In this document: positions 27,928-38,159 of the stretch, piece after piece
Numbering within the stretch: the first letter of the stretch is position 1
How the letters are laid out: each line of letters begins with the position of its first letter
Source of the DNA: CAVOXO01 sp963700425
Lineage (GTDB): Bacteria > Actinomycetota > Acidimicrobiia > Acidimicrobiales > Microtrichaceae
Direction of reading: 5' to 3'
Length of the DNA stretch: 64,000 nucleotides
Assembly (NCBI GenBank): GCA_963700425.1
Contig: CAVOXO010000002.1
Span: forward strand, 186,001 to 250,000
The notes under the pieces: model-generated
Databases searched by the model: none
Seen by the model: the letters and a program-made list of their open reading frames with translations, nothing else
Told to the model about the DNA's origin: nothing
Made by a program: the position numbers and the translations under genes

Positions 27928-29142
27928 ATGAGGATCGTCACCACCATGCGGTCGCTCCCCATCGGCGGGAGCACCATCACCGCTCTCGACCTGGCCGCCT
28001 CGATGCAGGCTGCCGGCCACGACGTCACCGTCGTGGCCGGCGACGGGCCCGCCGCCTCGATCGCAGAGGACCTGGGGGTCCGCACGGTGACGTCATCGGG
28101 CGGAGCACCGAGCTTCGCCGCCACGCTGCGCCGCGAGTTGAGGTCCAATCGACCCGACGTGGTCCACGCCTGGGACTGGCAGGCCGTTGCCGCGACCCAT
28201 GCCGTGGCCTCGGTCGGTGAACGGCTTCCGATGATCGGGTCGATCACGTTGATCGACCCGCCGCCGTTCCTGCCCGAGGGAGTGCCGATCGGATTCGTCT
28301 CGGAGCTGATGCGCCGCCGCGATCCTCGCCATGGCGGGCCGAACTTCTGCCAGAACATGCCGATCAACACCGACACCGACCGTCGGGAGATCGTCGATTC
28401 GACCGAGATCGTCGCTCGGATGGACATTCCCCCGGGCCGGCGCCACGCCGTCCTGGTGACCCGCATGGCCCATTACATGAAGCTGGAGAGCATTCTCTTC
28501 GCCATCGAGGCCCTCGACCACATCAGCGAGCTCCCTCTCGACCTCCTCATCGTCGGCGGCGGCGAGGCGTACGATGAGGTCGAGGCCGCGGCTCGCGAGA
28601 TGAACCGGCGCCTCGGGACGACCAGGGTGAGGCTCACCGGTGAGCTGATCGACCCCAGGCCCGCCTACGCGCTGGCCGACGTCGTCATCGGTATGGGGTC
28701 ATCGATCCTGCGGGGAATGGCGTTCGGAACGCCGGCCATCGTCGTGGGCGAGGACGGATTCTCGCTGACGGTGACTCCTGACAACGTCGAGGCGATCAAC
28801 GACGTCGGGTTCTACGGCCTGGGCGACGGGGTCGACACCGGCGCCAAGAGACTTGCCGGGGAGATCGCCGGCCTGATCGAGGATTCCTCAATGGCCGACG
28901 AACTCGGCCGATTCAATCGTGACTACGTGGTCGCACACCACGACACCGGCATCGTCGCGGGTTCCCTGCTCGACCAGCTATCGGGAGCGCTCGAGACGGG
29001 ACCGGCCCGTTCGGCCCGTTCGGTCGCCCACAACGCGACCTCGCTGGCCGCCGCAGTCTGCCGAAAAGCGGCGGAGCGGATGAGGACGACACCAGATGAC
29101 CCCCACAGGAACAAGCCCCAGGAGTACAGGGAACTGACATGA
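27928..29142 (+). CDS. Glycosyltransferase family 4 protein
   Basis: The gene encodes a 404-residue GT-B protein. The N-terminus RIVTTMRSLPIGGSTITALD has the acceptor glycine loop. RPDVVHAWDWQAVAATHAVA is a standard H-x-W block. The donor domain begins HAVLVTRMAHYMKLESILFA and has LPLDLLIVGGGEAYDEVEA. The usual E-x7-E region reads IGMGSSILRGMAFGTPAIVV, so the first Glu is replaced; such variants exist in GT4. The C-terminal 50 residues are an Ala-rich basic helix that may lie on the membrane. It overlaps the following aminotransferase by ATGA, indicating coupling. Confidence 0.8.
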   Translation: MRIVTTMRSLPIGGSTITALDLAASMQAAGHDVTVVAGDGPAASIAEDLGVRTVTSSGGAPSFAATLRRELRSNRPDVVHAWDWQAVAATHAVASVGERLPMIGSITLIDPPPFLPEGVPIGFVSELMRRRDPRHGGPNFCQNMPINTDTDRREIVDSTEIVARMDIPPGRRHAVLVTRMAHYMKLESILFAIEALDHISELPLDLLIVGGGEAYDEVEAAAREMNRRLGTTRVRLTGELIDPRPAYALADVVIGMGSSILRGMAFGTPAIVVGEDGFSLTVTPDNVEAINDVGFYGLGDGVDTGAKRLAGEIAGLIEDSSMADELGRFNRDYVVAHHDTGIVAGSLLDQLSGALETGPARSARSVAHNATSLAAAVCRKAAERMRTTPDDPHRNKPQEYRELT

Positions 29143-30248
29143 GCGACGACAACATTCCACTGGTCGATCTGGCATGGCAACACGGCGTCGTCGGGGACAA
29201 GGTGCTGGCTCGCTGGGCGGACATGACCGCTCGGGGTGCCTTCATCGGTGGCGACGCCGTCGATGAGTTCGAGCGGGCGTTCTCCGACTACTGCGACGCC
29301 GACCACGTGGTGGGGGTGGCCAACGGAACCGACGCGCTGGAACTCGTACTCGCCACCCTCGGGGTGGGAGCCGGCGACGAGGTCATCGTTCCGACGAACA
29401 CGTTCTTCGCCACGGCGGAAGCGGTCGTCGCAGTGGGTGCCACTCCGGTCTTCGTCGACTGCGACCGCGACACGTACCTGATCGATCCGACATCGTGCCT
29501 CGAGGCGCTCACACCCAAGACTCGCGCCGTGATGGGAGTGCACCTCTACGGACAGCTCGCCCCCCTCGAGGAGATCGCTCCCGAGCTCCCCGACCGCGTC
29601 GCCCTGGTGGAGGATGCCGCGCAGTGCCAGGGCGCCCGGAGGAACGGCCGACCGCTCGGTTCGTTCGGCGTTGCCGCCGGGACCAGTTTCTATCCCGGCA
29701 AGAATCTCGGGGCGTACGGCGACGCGGGCGCGGTCGTGACCTCCGACCCCGACCTGGAGCGAGGGGTCCGCCTGCGGTCACAGCACGGAGCGCTCGTTCG
29801 CCACCACCATGAGGTGTCGGGAAGGAACAGCCGCCTCGACGCACTCCAGGCCGTGGTGCTGACGGAGAAGCTCGCCCACCTCGACGACTGGAACCGACGC
29901 CGCATCGCGGCGGCAGCCCTCTACGACGAGCTGTTGGCGGACGTCGGCGCGGTGCGAACCCCCACCGTCGCGGCCGGGAACGAGCCGGTGTGGCATCTCT
30001 ACGTGGTGGAGGTCGACAACCGAGACGACGTCCTCGCGGCAATGAACACTGCGGGAGTCGGCGCGTCGATCCACTACCCCCTGCCGGTTCACGTCCAGCC
30101 GGCGTTCGCCACGGACCGCCTGGGACCGCCCTGCCCCGTGGCGGAGCAAGCCGCCCCCCGGCTTCTCAGCCTGCCGATCTTCCCTGGCATCACCGAGGCG
30201 CAACAGACCAGGGTCGTCGACGTCCTGCGTCGGTCCGTCCGGAGATGA
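29139..30248 (+). CDS. DegT/DnrJ/EryC1/StrS-family sugar aminotransferase
   Basis: This intact 369-residue PLP enzyme shows IPLVDLAWQHGVVGDKVLAR, YCDADHVVGVANGTDALELV, GDEVIVPTNTFFATAEAVVA and LVEDAAQCQGARRNGRPLGS. SFYPGKNLGAYGDAG carries the Schiff-base Lys, followed by RNSRLDALQAVVL and IHYPLPVHVQPAF. The pattern is close to FdtB/QdtB-type aminotransferases that make 3-amino-3,6-dideoxyhexoses on dTDP, but the position of amination is inferred. Together with the frameshifted homologue at 26777 it suggests an amino sugar in the exported polymer. It overlaps both neighbours by ATGA. Confidence 0.88.
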   Translation: MSDDNIPLVDLAWQHGVVGDKVLARWADMTARGAFIGGDAVDEFERAFSDYCDADHVVGVANGTDALELVLATLGVGAGDEVIVPTNTFFATAEAVVAVGATPVFVDCDRDTYLIDPTSCLEALTPKTRAVMGVHLYGQLAPLEEIAPELPDRVALVEDAAQCQGARRNGRPLGSFGVAAGTSFYPGKNLGAYGDAGAVVTSDPDLERGVRLRSQHGALVRHHHEVSGRNSRLDALQAVVLTEKLAHLDDWNRRRIAAAALYDELLADVGAVRTPTVAAGNEPVWHLYVVEVDNRDDVLAAMNTAGVGASIHYPLPVHVQPAFATDRLGPPCPVAEQAAPRLLSLPIFPGITEAQQTRVVDVLRRSVRR

Positions 30249-31492
30249 CCGCGACGCCGACCGTCGTCGTTCTCAGCGTTCAGCGGGATCCCGCGACCCT
30301 GGTGGGTGCGGGCGGCCCGAGAGAGGACAACCGCCCTTCATCTCGGGTCGAACGCGGCATCGGAGGGGTCCAGGCCCACTTCACCGCGCTCCGTCAGGGG
30401 CTCGAGCGTCGCGGTCGCGACGTCGCCGTCGTCACCTCGCTCGACGCGCCGTGGCCGATCATCGTCGTCTCCGCCGTGCTCACGAAGACCCTGCGACGGT
30501 TCGATCGGACGCTGGCCGGATGGTTCGATCGCCGGTGGCACGGCCTGGCGCTCTCGATGGCAGGGCGAGCGGCCATGGCCGGCCGCGCCGACGGACCGGT
30601 GTTGTTCTATCCCCAGTGCACCACCTCGACCGCGGTGGCCCTGCGCCTGCGTCGGCCGGCGGACCGGGTGACGTCGGTCGTCCACGTCTTCGACGACTCC
30701 GAAGCCGATGAGATGGCCGCCCGTGGCGGATGCGCGCCCGGCGACTGGTTCGATCGCCGGATTCGGGCCGAGGAACGTGACGTTCTGACCCGAGCCGACG
30801 GGCTCGTGTTCGTCTCGCAGATGTCGCACGACTCGATCCTCGCCGCACGTCCGGAACTCGAGGTGATGGCCCGTCGCGTGATCCCGAACTTCCTCCCCGA
30901 CGACTGGGGCGAGCCCCGCCCACCAGAGCGCCGTGGGGGGCCCCACCGACTCGTCACCGTGGGTTCGATCGACGAGCGGAAGAATCACGCCTACGCCCTC
31001 GAGATCGTCGAGACCTTGACGCGGTCGGGACACGAGACCCACCTCGACGTGATCGGTGACGGCCCCCTCCGGCCGAACCTCGAGGAGGCGGTCGCCGCGA
31101 AGGGGCTCGGGGACTCGGTCACGATTCACGGAATGCTCACCGACGTCAGGCCGCTCGAACGGTCGGCCGACATGTATCTCCACACGTCCACCCACGAGGC
31201 CTTCGGAATCGTCCTCATCGAGGCCATGGCGATGGGACTGCCGGTCATGGCAGTGCCGGTGGGGGGCATCCCCAGCGTCTTCGACGACGGCGTCGAGGGC
31301 CGGTATCTGCCGTCGGGTGACGCCGAGGCCGCCGCGCGGGTCATTGCGGACCTGTTGGACCGGCCGGACGTCCTGGGAGCCATGAGCGACGCAGCGAGCG
31401 ATCGGGTCGAGCGCTGTTTCTCCGCGTCCGCCGTGCTCCCCGGGCTTCTGTCGTTCATGATGGACCCCCGTCGCGAGGCAGGTGCTCCATGA
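30245..31492 (+). CDS. Glycosyltransferase family 4 protein
   Basis: The 415-residue GT-B protein starts at ATG 30245, overlapping the aminotransferase stop. An unusual N-terminal stretch (GGPREDNRPSSRVERGIGGV) precedes the acceptor-domain helix. FDRTLAGWFDRRWHG and TSVVHVFDDSEADEMAARGG follow. The donor domain begins HRLVTVGSIDERKNHAYALE, with SADMYLHTSTHEAFGIVLIE and AMAMGLPVMAVPVGG giving E-x7-E. It overlaps the next transferase by ATGA. Confidence 0.87.
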   Translation: MTATPTVVVLSVQRDPATLVGAGGPREDNRPSSRVERGIGGVQAHFTALRQGLERRGRDVAVVTSLDAPWPIIVVSAVLTKTLRRFDRTLAGWFDRRWHGLALSMAGRAAMAGRADGPVLFYPQCTTSTAVALRLRRPADRVTSVVHVFDDSEADEMAARGGCAPGDWFDRRIRAEERDVLTRADGLVFVSQMSHDSILAARPELEVMARRVIPNFLPDDWGEPRPPERRGGPHRLVTVGSIDERKNHAYALEIVETLTRSGHETHLDVIGDGPLRPNLEEAVAAKGLGDSVTIHGMLTDVRPLERSADMYLHTSTHEAFGIVLIEAMAMGLPVMAVPVGGIPSVFDDGVEGRYLPSGDAEAAARVIADLLDRPDVLGAMSDAASDRVERCFSASAVLPGLLSFMMDPRREAGAP

Positions 31493-32710
31493 TTCACCTG
31501 CTCGAGTCGCACCGCTTCCCCATGACCCCGACACGAATCGTTCACATCGACACGGCCGCGTCGCCGACCGCGGTCGATGGCATCGCCTCCAACCTCTGGC
31601 TGCTCTGCACCGAACAGGCACGACGAGGCCTCGACGTCACGCTGTTCTCCCGCCTCGATGCCGACCCCGAGCTCGCTCAGGCCGAAGCCGCCGCCGGCTT
31701 CAGGATCATCGATACCCCACACGCTCCCAAGGCCACCAACATCAGAGCCGCACGCGCCGCTCTCGACCTCGTGGAACCCGACCTCGTGCACTTCCACGGG
31801 AGCTGGCAACCACACCACGGCATCATGGGCCGTCTGGTGCGGCGGGCGGGGATCCCCTACGTGTACGCGCCCTACGGGGGCTTGTCGCCCGTGGTCCTCG
31901 CAAGCCGACGGCGGCTGCGGCGGATCTACATGGCCGCGTTCGAGATCCCCCTCGCCCGGGGCGCGGCGGGATGGGCCCCCAGCTTCGAGACCGAGATCGA
32001 TGAGCTCCGAGCGGTGGCCGGGCCCCACTGGCAGGGCGCTCAACGGGTGTTGTCGCCGCCGGTACCCCACGACATCCTCGACAGCGGTCCCTCGGAGACG
32101 GACCCAGACCCTCGGCGTGTCGTGTTCCTGGGGCGCTATGACATCTTCCAGAAAGGGCTGGATCGGCTCGTCGGTCTCGCCGCGGAACTCCCGGAGATCA
32201 CGTTCCAACTGCACGGATCGGTCGACTCGGCGTCCGCGGCCGACGTCGACTCCCTTCGCGCCCGGGCGCCGGGCAACGTCATCTTCGGCGATCCGGTCTT
32301 CGGCGACGGACAAGGCGCGGGCTCTCGCCTCGGCAGGTGCCTACATCCAGCTCTCCCGATTCGAGGGATTCCCCACGTCGGTTGCCGAAGCGCTGTGCTC
32401 CGGCCTTCCGGCCATCGTGTCCGACGATCTCGGAGTCGCCGCGGAGATCACCGGAGCGAACGCGGGTCTGGCGTTGCCGGAGGACCCCGCGGCCGCGGCT
32501 CGATCGATGCGCGCCTTCCTCACCCGCCCCGACGTCGTCTCGGAGGCCGGCCGTAATGCCGCGAGTTTCGGGCGGGAGACGTTCTCGGTCACTGCCATCG
32601 TCGACCGCCAGATCGACCTCTACGCCGAGATGCTGGAGGGTGAGCTCAGGTTCGGTCCACCATCCGCCGGGTCATCCTCAGCGAACGTACCTGGAACGGC
32701 GACAGCCTGA
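31489..32710 (+). CDS. Glycosyltransferase family 4 protein, frameshifted near 32310
   Basis: A GT-B protein of about 407 residues. The N-domain reads IVHIDTAASPTAVDGIASNL, DLVHFHGSWQPHHGIMGRLV and YVYAPYGGLSPVVLASRRRL, the usual H-G-x-W block. The donor domain has RVVFLGRYDIFQKGLDRLVG. After one indel near 32310 it continues ALASAGAYIQLSRFEGFPTS and VAEALCSGLPAIVSDDLG, with E-x7-E. ATG 31489 overlaps the previous stop (ATGA); ATG 31522 is also possible because MTPTRIVHIDTA is a natural beginning. Its 3' end overlaps the convergent GH38 gene by 65 bp. It closes the plus-strand biosynthetic run. Confidence 0.8.
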
Positions 32711-35700
32711 GGCGGAAACGACCGTCGACGACATCGAGATCCCCTTCGGTCTCGGGGGCCTCGTAGATGTCGCACAGCGTCACCGCCTCGACCCAGGCGG
32801 GGACCTCGATGACCGACTCCACCCTGCGTCCTCCGGCCTCGTAGCAGCGGACGATGACGTCGCCGCTGCGATCGTCGGCGTTCTTGACGACCTCGACCAT
32901 CACCGACCCGCCGGTCCCCGGAGCCACCCCGGCCTCCGCCACCACCCGCGGGGCCGAGCGGACGGGCGAACGCCCGGACCCCGAACCGCCCACCGTCTCC
33001 ACGATTCGAAGGGGACCAGCCACGGAATAGGCCTCCGTGACGACGCCCCCCACGACGGGGTCACCCCGATGTGCCATCAGCGACAGCCGGAAGTGGTGCC
33101 ACCCCTGATCGGCCGACGGGTCGGGGTAGTGGGTGCCGCGCAGGAGACTGGCCCGCAGCACCGTTGCCGGACGGTCGTCGTCGGTTCGAATCCGCAACGC
33201 GTCGTGGCCGTACTTGCCGTCGTTGAGGAGGGCGACCCCGAATCCCGGTTCCGCCACGCTCACCCACCGGTGCGCGCACACCTCGAACCGAGCGGTGTCC
33301 CACGAGGTGTTGGTGTGGATCGGCGACGCGTAGTGTCCGAAGTGCACCTCGCGGACCATCTCCACCGCGTTGAGATCCAGGGGATAGGCGACCTTGAGAA
33401 GCGTGTCGCGGTGGTGCCAGTCGATGTCGACGACGATGTCCAGTCGCGGTGAGTCGGCCTCGAGCACCAAGGTCTGGACGAACGTGGACGGTCCGTCGGA
33501 TCGGGTGACGCGAATCGACCCCACGAGAGGTCCGGCCTCGATCACCTCGATGTGGTCGGCCGCGAGGATCTCCCGTCGTCTGCGATCGCCGGCATCGGTG
33601 ATGTCCCACGCGTCGAACTCGGCGGGGCGGTCGTCGAGAAGCTGGAGGACGTTGCCCGCCAGGCCCTCCACGATCGCATCCCGACCCGACTCGAGGTCGA
33701 CGAACGAGATGATGTGGCCGTTGTCGTCCACTCGGACCGACACGATGCCGTTGTCGAGACCGTGCCGGTCGACCCTCACCGGAGTCTGCGGCGTCACGGG
33801 GATCAGCGGTCCGATCGAGAGACCCTCCGCCTCGACCATCACCGCGTGGCGTCCGTCCGCGAGCGACTGACTCTCGGCATTCTCGGTCGGGTTGGTCAGC
33901 GCCACGACCTCGCGACGAGGACCGGGATGGGCGTTGGCGACGACGGTGGATCCACCCGACACGGCCGCCAGCGCCGCCGAGATGAGCGCCTCGAGGGTGG
34001 CGGTCACCGTGCGGTACGCCTCGACGGCCTCCCGATGGACCCATCCGATGGAGGAGCCGGGAAGGATGTCGTGGAACTGGTTGACGAGCACCACGCGCCA
34101 CGCCTCGGCCAGCTCGTCGTGGGGATACTCGACGTCAGGGGCCGCGGCGAGCGAGGAGAACAGCTCGGCGTCCCTCAGGAGTCGTTCGCACCGTCGGTTG
34201 CCGGCCTTCGTGGCGGCCTGGGAGGTGAAGGTGCCCCGGTGCTTCTCGAAGTACAACTCCCCACACCACCTCGGGGCATCGGGGTTCTCGGCGATCGCGG
34301 CATCGAAGAAAGCCGCCGGCGAATCGATCTCCAGGCGAGGAAGTCCTTCGAGGTCACGGGCCCGGCCGAAGCGTTCCATCATGTCGGCGGTCGGACCGCC
34401 GCCACCGTCGCCGAAGCCGAACGGCATGAGCGAGCGGGTGGCCCGTCCCTTGTCCCGGAAGGTCGTCACGGCATGGGTGAGCTCGTGAGGGGTGATCTCG
34501 GCGTTGTAGGTCTCGACGGGAGGGAAGTGGGTGAAGACCGTCGACCCGTCGATGCCCTCCCATCGGAACGTGTGATGAGGAAAGGCGTTGGTCTCGTTCC
34601 ACGACAGCTTCTGGGTGAGAAGGCGTTCGATCCCGGCGAGACGCATGAGTTGAGGAAGGCTGGCGGGATACCCGAAGACGTCGGGGATCCACACCTCGGT
34701 GCATCGGACGCCGAAGCGCTCCTCGAAGTAGCGCCGCCCCCAGATGAACTGTCGCAGCAGCGCCTCTCCACCGGAGAGGTTGGCATCGGCCTCGACCCAC
34801 ATGCCGCCCACCGGGATCCAACGACCCTCGGCCACCCGCTCGCTGATCCGGGCGAAGAGACCGGGGTGGCTCTCCTCGATCCATGCGTACTGCTGCGCCT
34901 GGCTGCAGGCGAAGAGAAGTTCGGGGTAGTCATCCATCAGACGATCGACGTTGCTGAACGTGCGCGCGCACTTCCGCACGGTTTCGCGCAGAGGCCACAG
35001 CCATGCGGTGTCGATGTGGGCGTGTCCGATGGCCGTCACGCGATGAGCGCTGGACACCGCGGGTCGCGCCAACACGTCGGCCAGAGCAGCGCGGCCCGCA
35101 CTCACCGTCGAGGCCACGTCACCGAGATCGAGCGCGTCCAACATGTCCGACAGGGCACTCCCGAGCTCGTGCGTGGCGCGGCTCCCCCGCTGGGAGCTGG
35201 TCCCGGAGTCCGCTCACCATGGAGATGTCGTGGTACAGAGCGACGACCTCGCTGTCGACGACGACCAGGTCCGCGGCGGTGAGAACGTAGATCGGCTCGC
35301 GGCCGGCGGTGACGATGTCGCTGTCGGGGTGTGGCACGTGCCAGACCAGCGCCGGATTCGATGCGGCCTCGACCAGCAGCGACACCTCGGCACCTCCCTC
35401 CGCGGGGTCTCCGACCACGACCCTGTGGTTGCGAGGATGCACGCCACGAAGGGGTACGTGGCGACCTGACGGGTCGGGCGCCCACACCAGACCCTCACAT
35501 TGGAATCCGGGCAGACCGGAGAACCCCAGGTCGATCAACGCGGCCACGCGACACCCGTCGAACTCGGGTGGGACGGTTCCACCGAAACGGAACCAGGTCG
35601 TCCCCCACGGCCGCCCCCAGGGCGACCCGACCGCGAACGGCGTGAAGGATGCCGCGATCGCCTCCTCGACGGGCACGGGTTCCCCGTCCACCTCCCAGGC

Positions 35701-35802
35701 TTCCACGTCGAGCCGAACCCGCCGCGGGAACCGCGCCGGAGCGATGGCGTCGGAGAGGGCCCGGCGCAACCGTGCAGTGACCATCGGGGAGTTGTCGTGC
35801 AT
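32646..35802 (-). CDS. Alpha-mannosidase, glycoside hydrolase family 38, frameshifted near 35180
   Basis: A cytoplasmic GH38 enzyme of about 1050 residues that removes alpha-mannose. The N-terminal jelly-roll domain (WGTTWFRFGGTVPPEFDG, then LIDLGFSG) is typical. One extra G in GCGGGGGAG near 35180 breaks the frame before the catalytic part. The catalytic domain has GHAHIDTAWLWPLRETVRKC, where His and Asp bind zinc, QYAWIEESHPGLFARI, GGMWVEADANLSGGEALLRQ, EVWIPDVFGYPASLPQLM with the nucleophile Asp, and QFHDILPGSSIGWVH. The C-terminal beta domains follow (VDIDWHHRDTLLKVAYPLDL). There is no signal peptide. It may recycle mannose-containing glycans; it faces the biosynthetic genes. Confidence 0.87.
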
Positions 35803-35822
35803 CGACCTGCCACACTACCGAC

Positions 35823-37340
35823 GTGGACGCGAATCACCGATGGTGGGAGTCCGCCGTCGTCTACCAGATCTACCCACGGTCCTTCTGCGACACCAGCGGC
35901 AACGGGATCGGCGATCTGGAGGGCGTGATCGCCCACCTCGATCATCTGTCGTGGCTGGGCGTCGATGCCCTGTGGCTCTCTCCCTTCTATCCGTCCCCCG
36001 GTGCCGACTTCGGATACGACGTGTCCGACTTCTGTGACGTCGACCCGCTCTTCGGGGATCTCGCCACCTTCGACACCCTCCTCGCCGAAGCCCATCGACT
36101 CGACATCAAGGTGGTCGTGGACTGGGTTCCCAACCACACCAGCGATGAGCACCCGTGGTTCGTCGACGCCCGATCGTCCACCATGTCGGACCGGCGGGAC
36201 TTCTACGTGTGGCAGGACCCCGGGCCCGACGGCGGCCCGCCCAACAACTGGGTGGAATCGTTGACCATGGGCCCGGCGTGGACGCTGGACGACGCGACGG
36301 GCCAGTACTACCTCCACTGTTTCCTTCCCCGTCAACCCGACCTCAACTGGTCGAATCCCGCCGTGGCCGACGCGATGTGCGACACCCTTCGCTTCTGGCT
36401 CGACCGGGGCGTCGACGGCTTCCGGATGGATGTCGTCCATCTCATCGGGAAGGACCCCGAGTTCGCCGACGCTCCGCCGGAGGTGGCGGGCCTGCCCCAG
36501 GTCGTGCTGAACGACCGTCCCGAGACCCACGCCCACCTTCGGCGGATCCGATCACTTCTCGATTCCTACGAGGGCGACCGTATGGCGGTCGGCGAGGTGT
36601 ACCTCCTCGACACCGACGTCGTCGCCTCCTACGGCGGCCCCGACGAGCTGAACCTGTGCTTCAACTTCCCGCCTCTTCTGTCCCCGTTCTCCGCTCCCGA
36701 GTGGAGGCACCACATCGCCACGGCCGAGGAGGCGTTCGGTCGGAACGGTGTTCCACCCACCTGGGTCATCTCGAACCACGACAATCCGAGGCACCGGACG
36801 CGCTGGGGTGGTCGTCTCGACGTGGCCGGCGCGGCGGCCGTTCTGCTCATCGGGCTACGCGGTCCGGCGTTCCTCTACGCGGGTGAGGAGCTCGGCCTCC
36901 TCGACGCACTCATCGGCGACGACGAACGACGGGACCCGGCGGGACGGGACGGGTGCCGCGCACCGATCCCATGGACCGATCGTGCCCCCCACGGCTGGAC
37001 CGCAACGCCGCCGTGGCTTCCGTGGCCACCGAACCCCGAGCTCACCAATGCCCGGGCCCTCGCGGCCGATCCCACCTCGATCCTGCACCTCTACCGTCGG
37101 CTCATCGACCTCCGGCACCGGGAGAGGGCGCTCGTCGAGGGTTCGCTCGCCCTCGAGGAGGTCCACGACGACATCGTGTCGTTCGAACGCCGGGCCGGAG
37201 ACGAGGCCGTCGGCGTTCTCGTGAACATGTCCGATGCCCCGATTCCACTCCCCTCCGGTCGGCCCCTACTGTGTTCCTCGGCCACAGAGCCCGCACCGCA
37301 GACCCTCGGACCGTTCGAGGGACGCATCGAACGCCGCTGA
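35823..37340 (+). CDS. Alpha-glucosidase/oligo-1,6-glucosidase, glycoside hydrolase family 13
   Basis: This 505-residue cytoplasmic GH13 enzyme hydrolyses alpha-linked gluco-oligosaccharides. It starts WWESAVVYQIYPRSFCDTSG, and the four family regions are visible: DWVPNHTS (100-107), GFRMDVVH with nucleophile Asp203, AVGEVY with acid/base Glu258, and SNHDNPR with Asp320. The QPDLNWSNP stretch between regions I and II is the signature of the alpha-glucosidase/oligo-1,6-glucosidase subfamilies, as opposed to alpha-amylase. The GTG at 35823 is 20 bp from the divergent GH38 start, so one intergenic region serves both. The next gene starts 18 bp after its stop. Confidence 0.9.
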   Translation: MDANHRWWESAVVYQIYPRSFCDTSGNGIGDLEGVIAHLDHLSWLGVDALWLSPFYPSPGADFGYDVSDFCDVDPLFGDLATFDTLLAEAHRLDIKVVVDWVPNHTSDEHPWFVDARSSTMSDRRDFYVWQDPGPDGGPPNNWVESLTMGPAWTLDDATGQYYLHCFLPRQPDLNWSNPAVADAMCDTLRFWLDRGVDGFRMDVVHLIGKDPEFADAPPEVAGLPQVVLNDRPETHAHLRRIRSLLDSYEGDRMAVGEVYLLDTDVVASYGGPDELNLCFNFPPLLSPFSAPEWRHHIATAEEAFGRNGVPPTWVISNHDNPRHRTRWGGRLDVAGAAAVLLIGLRGPAFLYAGEELGLLDALIGDDERRDPAGRDGCRAPIPWTDRAPHGWTATPPWLPWPPNPELTNARALAADPTSILHLYRRLIDLRHRERALVEGSLALEEVHDDIVSFERRAGDEAVGVLVNMSDAPIPLPSGRPLLCSSATEPAPQTLGPFEGRIERR

Positions 37341-37358
37341 GGAAACCGGAGGCAACGG

Positions 37359-38144
37359 GTGATCCGACGTCTCGCGGTACTCCTCGCGGTGAGCGCGATC
37401 GTCGCCGGCGCGTGCGGATCCGACCAGGAGTCCGCCGCCCCGATGAACCCCACGTTCCGCGTCTGCGTGGACCCTCTCGGCAAGCCGCTGGAGTTCGAGG
37501 ATCCGGAGAATCCCGGTGAATTCCTGGGCATGTCGGTGCAGTTGATCGAAGAGATCGCCCGGCGCGAGGAATGGGACGTGTCGTGGAAGCCGACCGCGGA
37601 GGCCTCGATGATGTCGGACCTGGCCGACGGCCGGTGCGACGTCGCTCTCGCCCGGTTCGTCGAGGACACCGACGGCATCACCCACACCCGGCCCTATCTG
37701 GAGCACCAGGTCGCCGCCGCACGCCTCGCGTCGGGACCGGCGTTCCCGTCGCTCGAGTTCGCTGCCGGTCGACGGATCGGGGCGAGAACCGGCTCGATCC
37801 CCCGCGACTGGCTCCGGTCGAACCTCCCGGCGTCCGCAGCGATCGTGTCACTGCCCTCGACGGGCGATCTGGTCGCGGCGCTGAAGGCGTCGCGGGTCGA
37901 CTCGCTGCGGCCCACCTCGGTCGACGCCATCGTGGACGACTGGACATCACTGGCCTACCGCTCGAAGGACGACCCCGAGATCGTGCTGTTCCAGACCGTC
38001 CCGACCGGAATGAGCATCGCGATGGCCGTCCGCGAGGACGACGACGCCATGTTCGAGTTGATCGACGGCGGCGTGGAGGAACTCCTCGCCGACGGAACCG
38101 TCGAGGACCTCAATGCGGAGCTGTTCTTCCCCGACCCCGAATGA
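37359..38144 (+). CDS. Solute-binding lipoprotein, bacterial family 3 (orphan)
   Basis: The gene encodes a 261-residue exported lipoprotein (signal MIRRLAVLLAVSAIVAGAC, lipobox VAGAC). The fold is that of polar amino-acid-type periplasmic binding proteins: FRVCVDPLGKPLEFEDPENP, GMSVQLIEEIARREEW, then LADGRCDVALARFVEDTDGI and ARTGSIPRDWLRS. No permease or ATPase gene is adjacent, so the ligand is unknown and it may be a sensor or partner of a distant transporter. It follows the GH13 gene by 18 bp, suggesting cotranscription and perhaps an oligosaccharide-related role, although family 3 usually binds amino acids. Confidence 0.8.
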   Translation: MIRRLAVLLAVSAIVAGACGSDQESAAPMNPTFRVCVDPLGKPLEFEDPENPGEFLGMSVQLIEEIARREEWDVSWKPTAEASMMSDLADGRCDVALARFVEDTDGITHTRPYLEHQVAAARLASGPAFPSLEFAAGRRIGARTGSIPRDWLRSNLPASAAIVSLPSTGDLVAALKASRVDSLRPTSVDAIVDDWTSLAYRSKDDPEIVLFQTVPTGMSIAMAVREDDDAMFELIDGGVEELLADGTVEDLNAELFFPDPE

Positions 38145-38159
38145 GGGCCTGGTCCGTTC

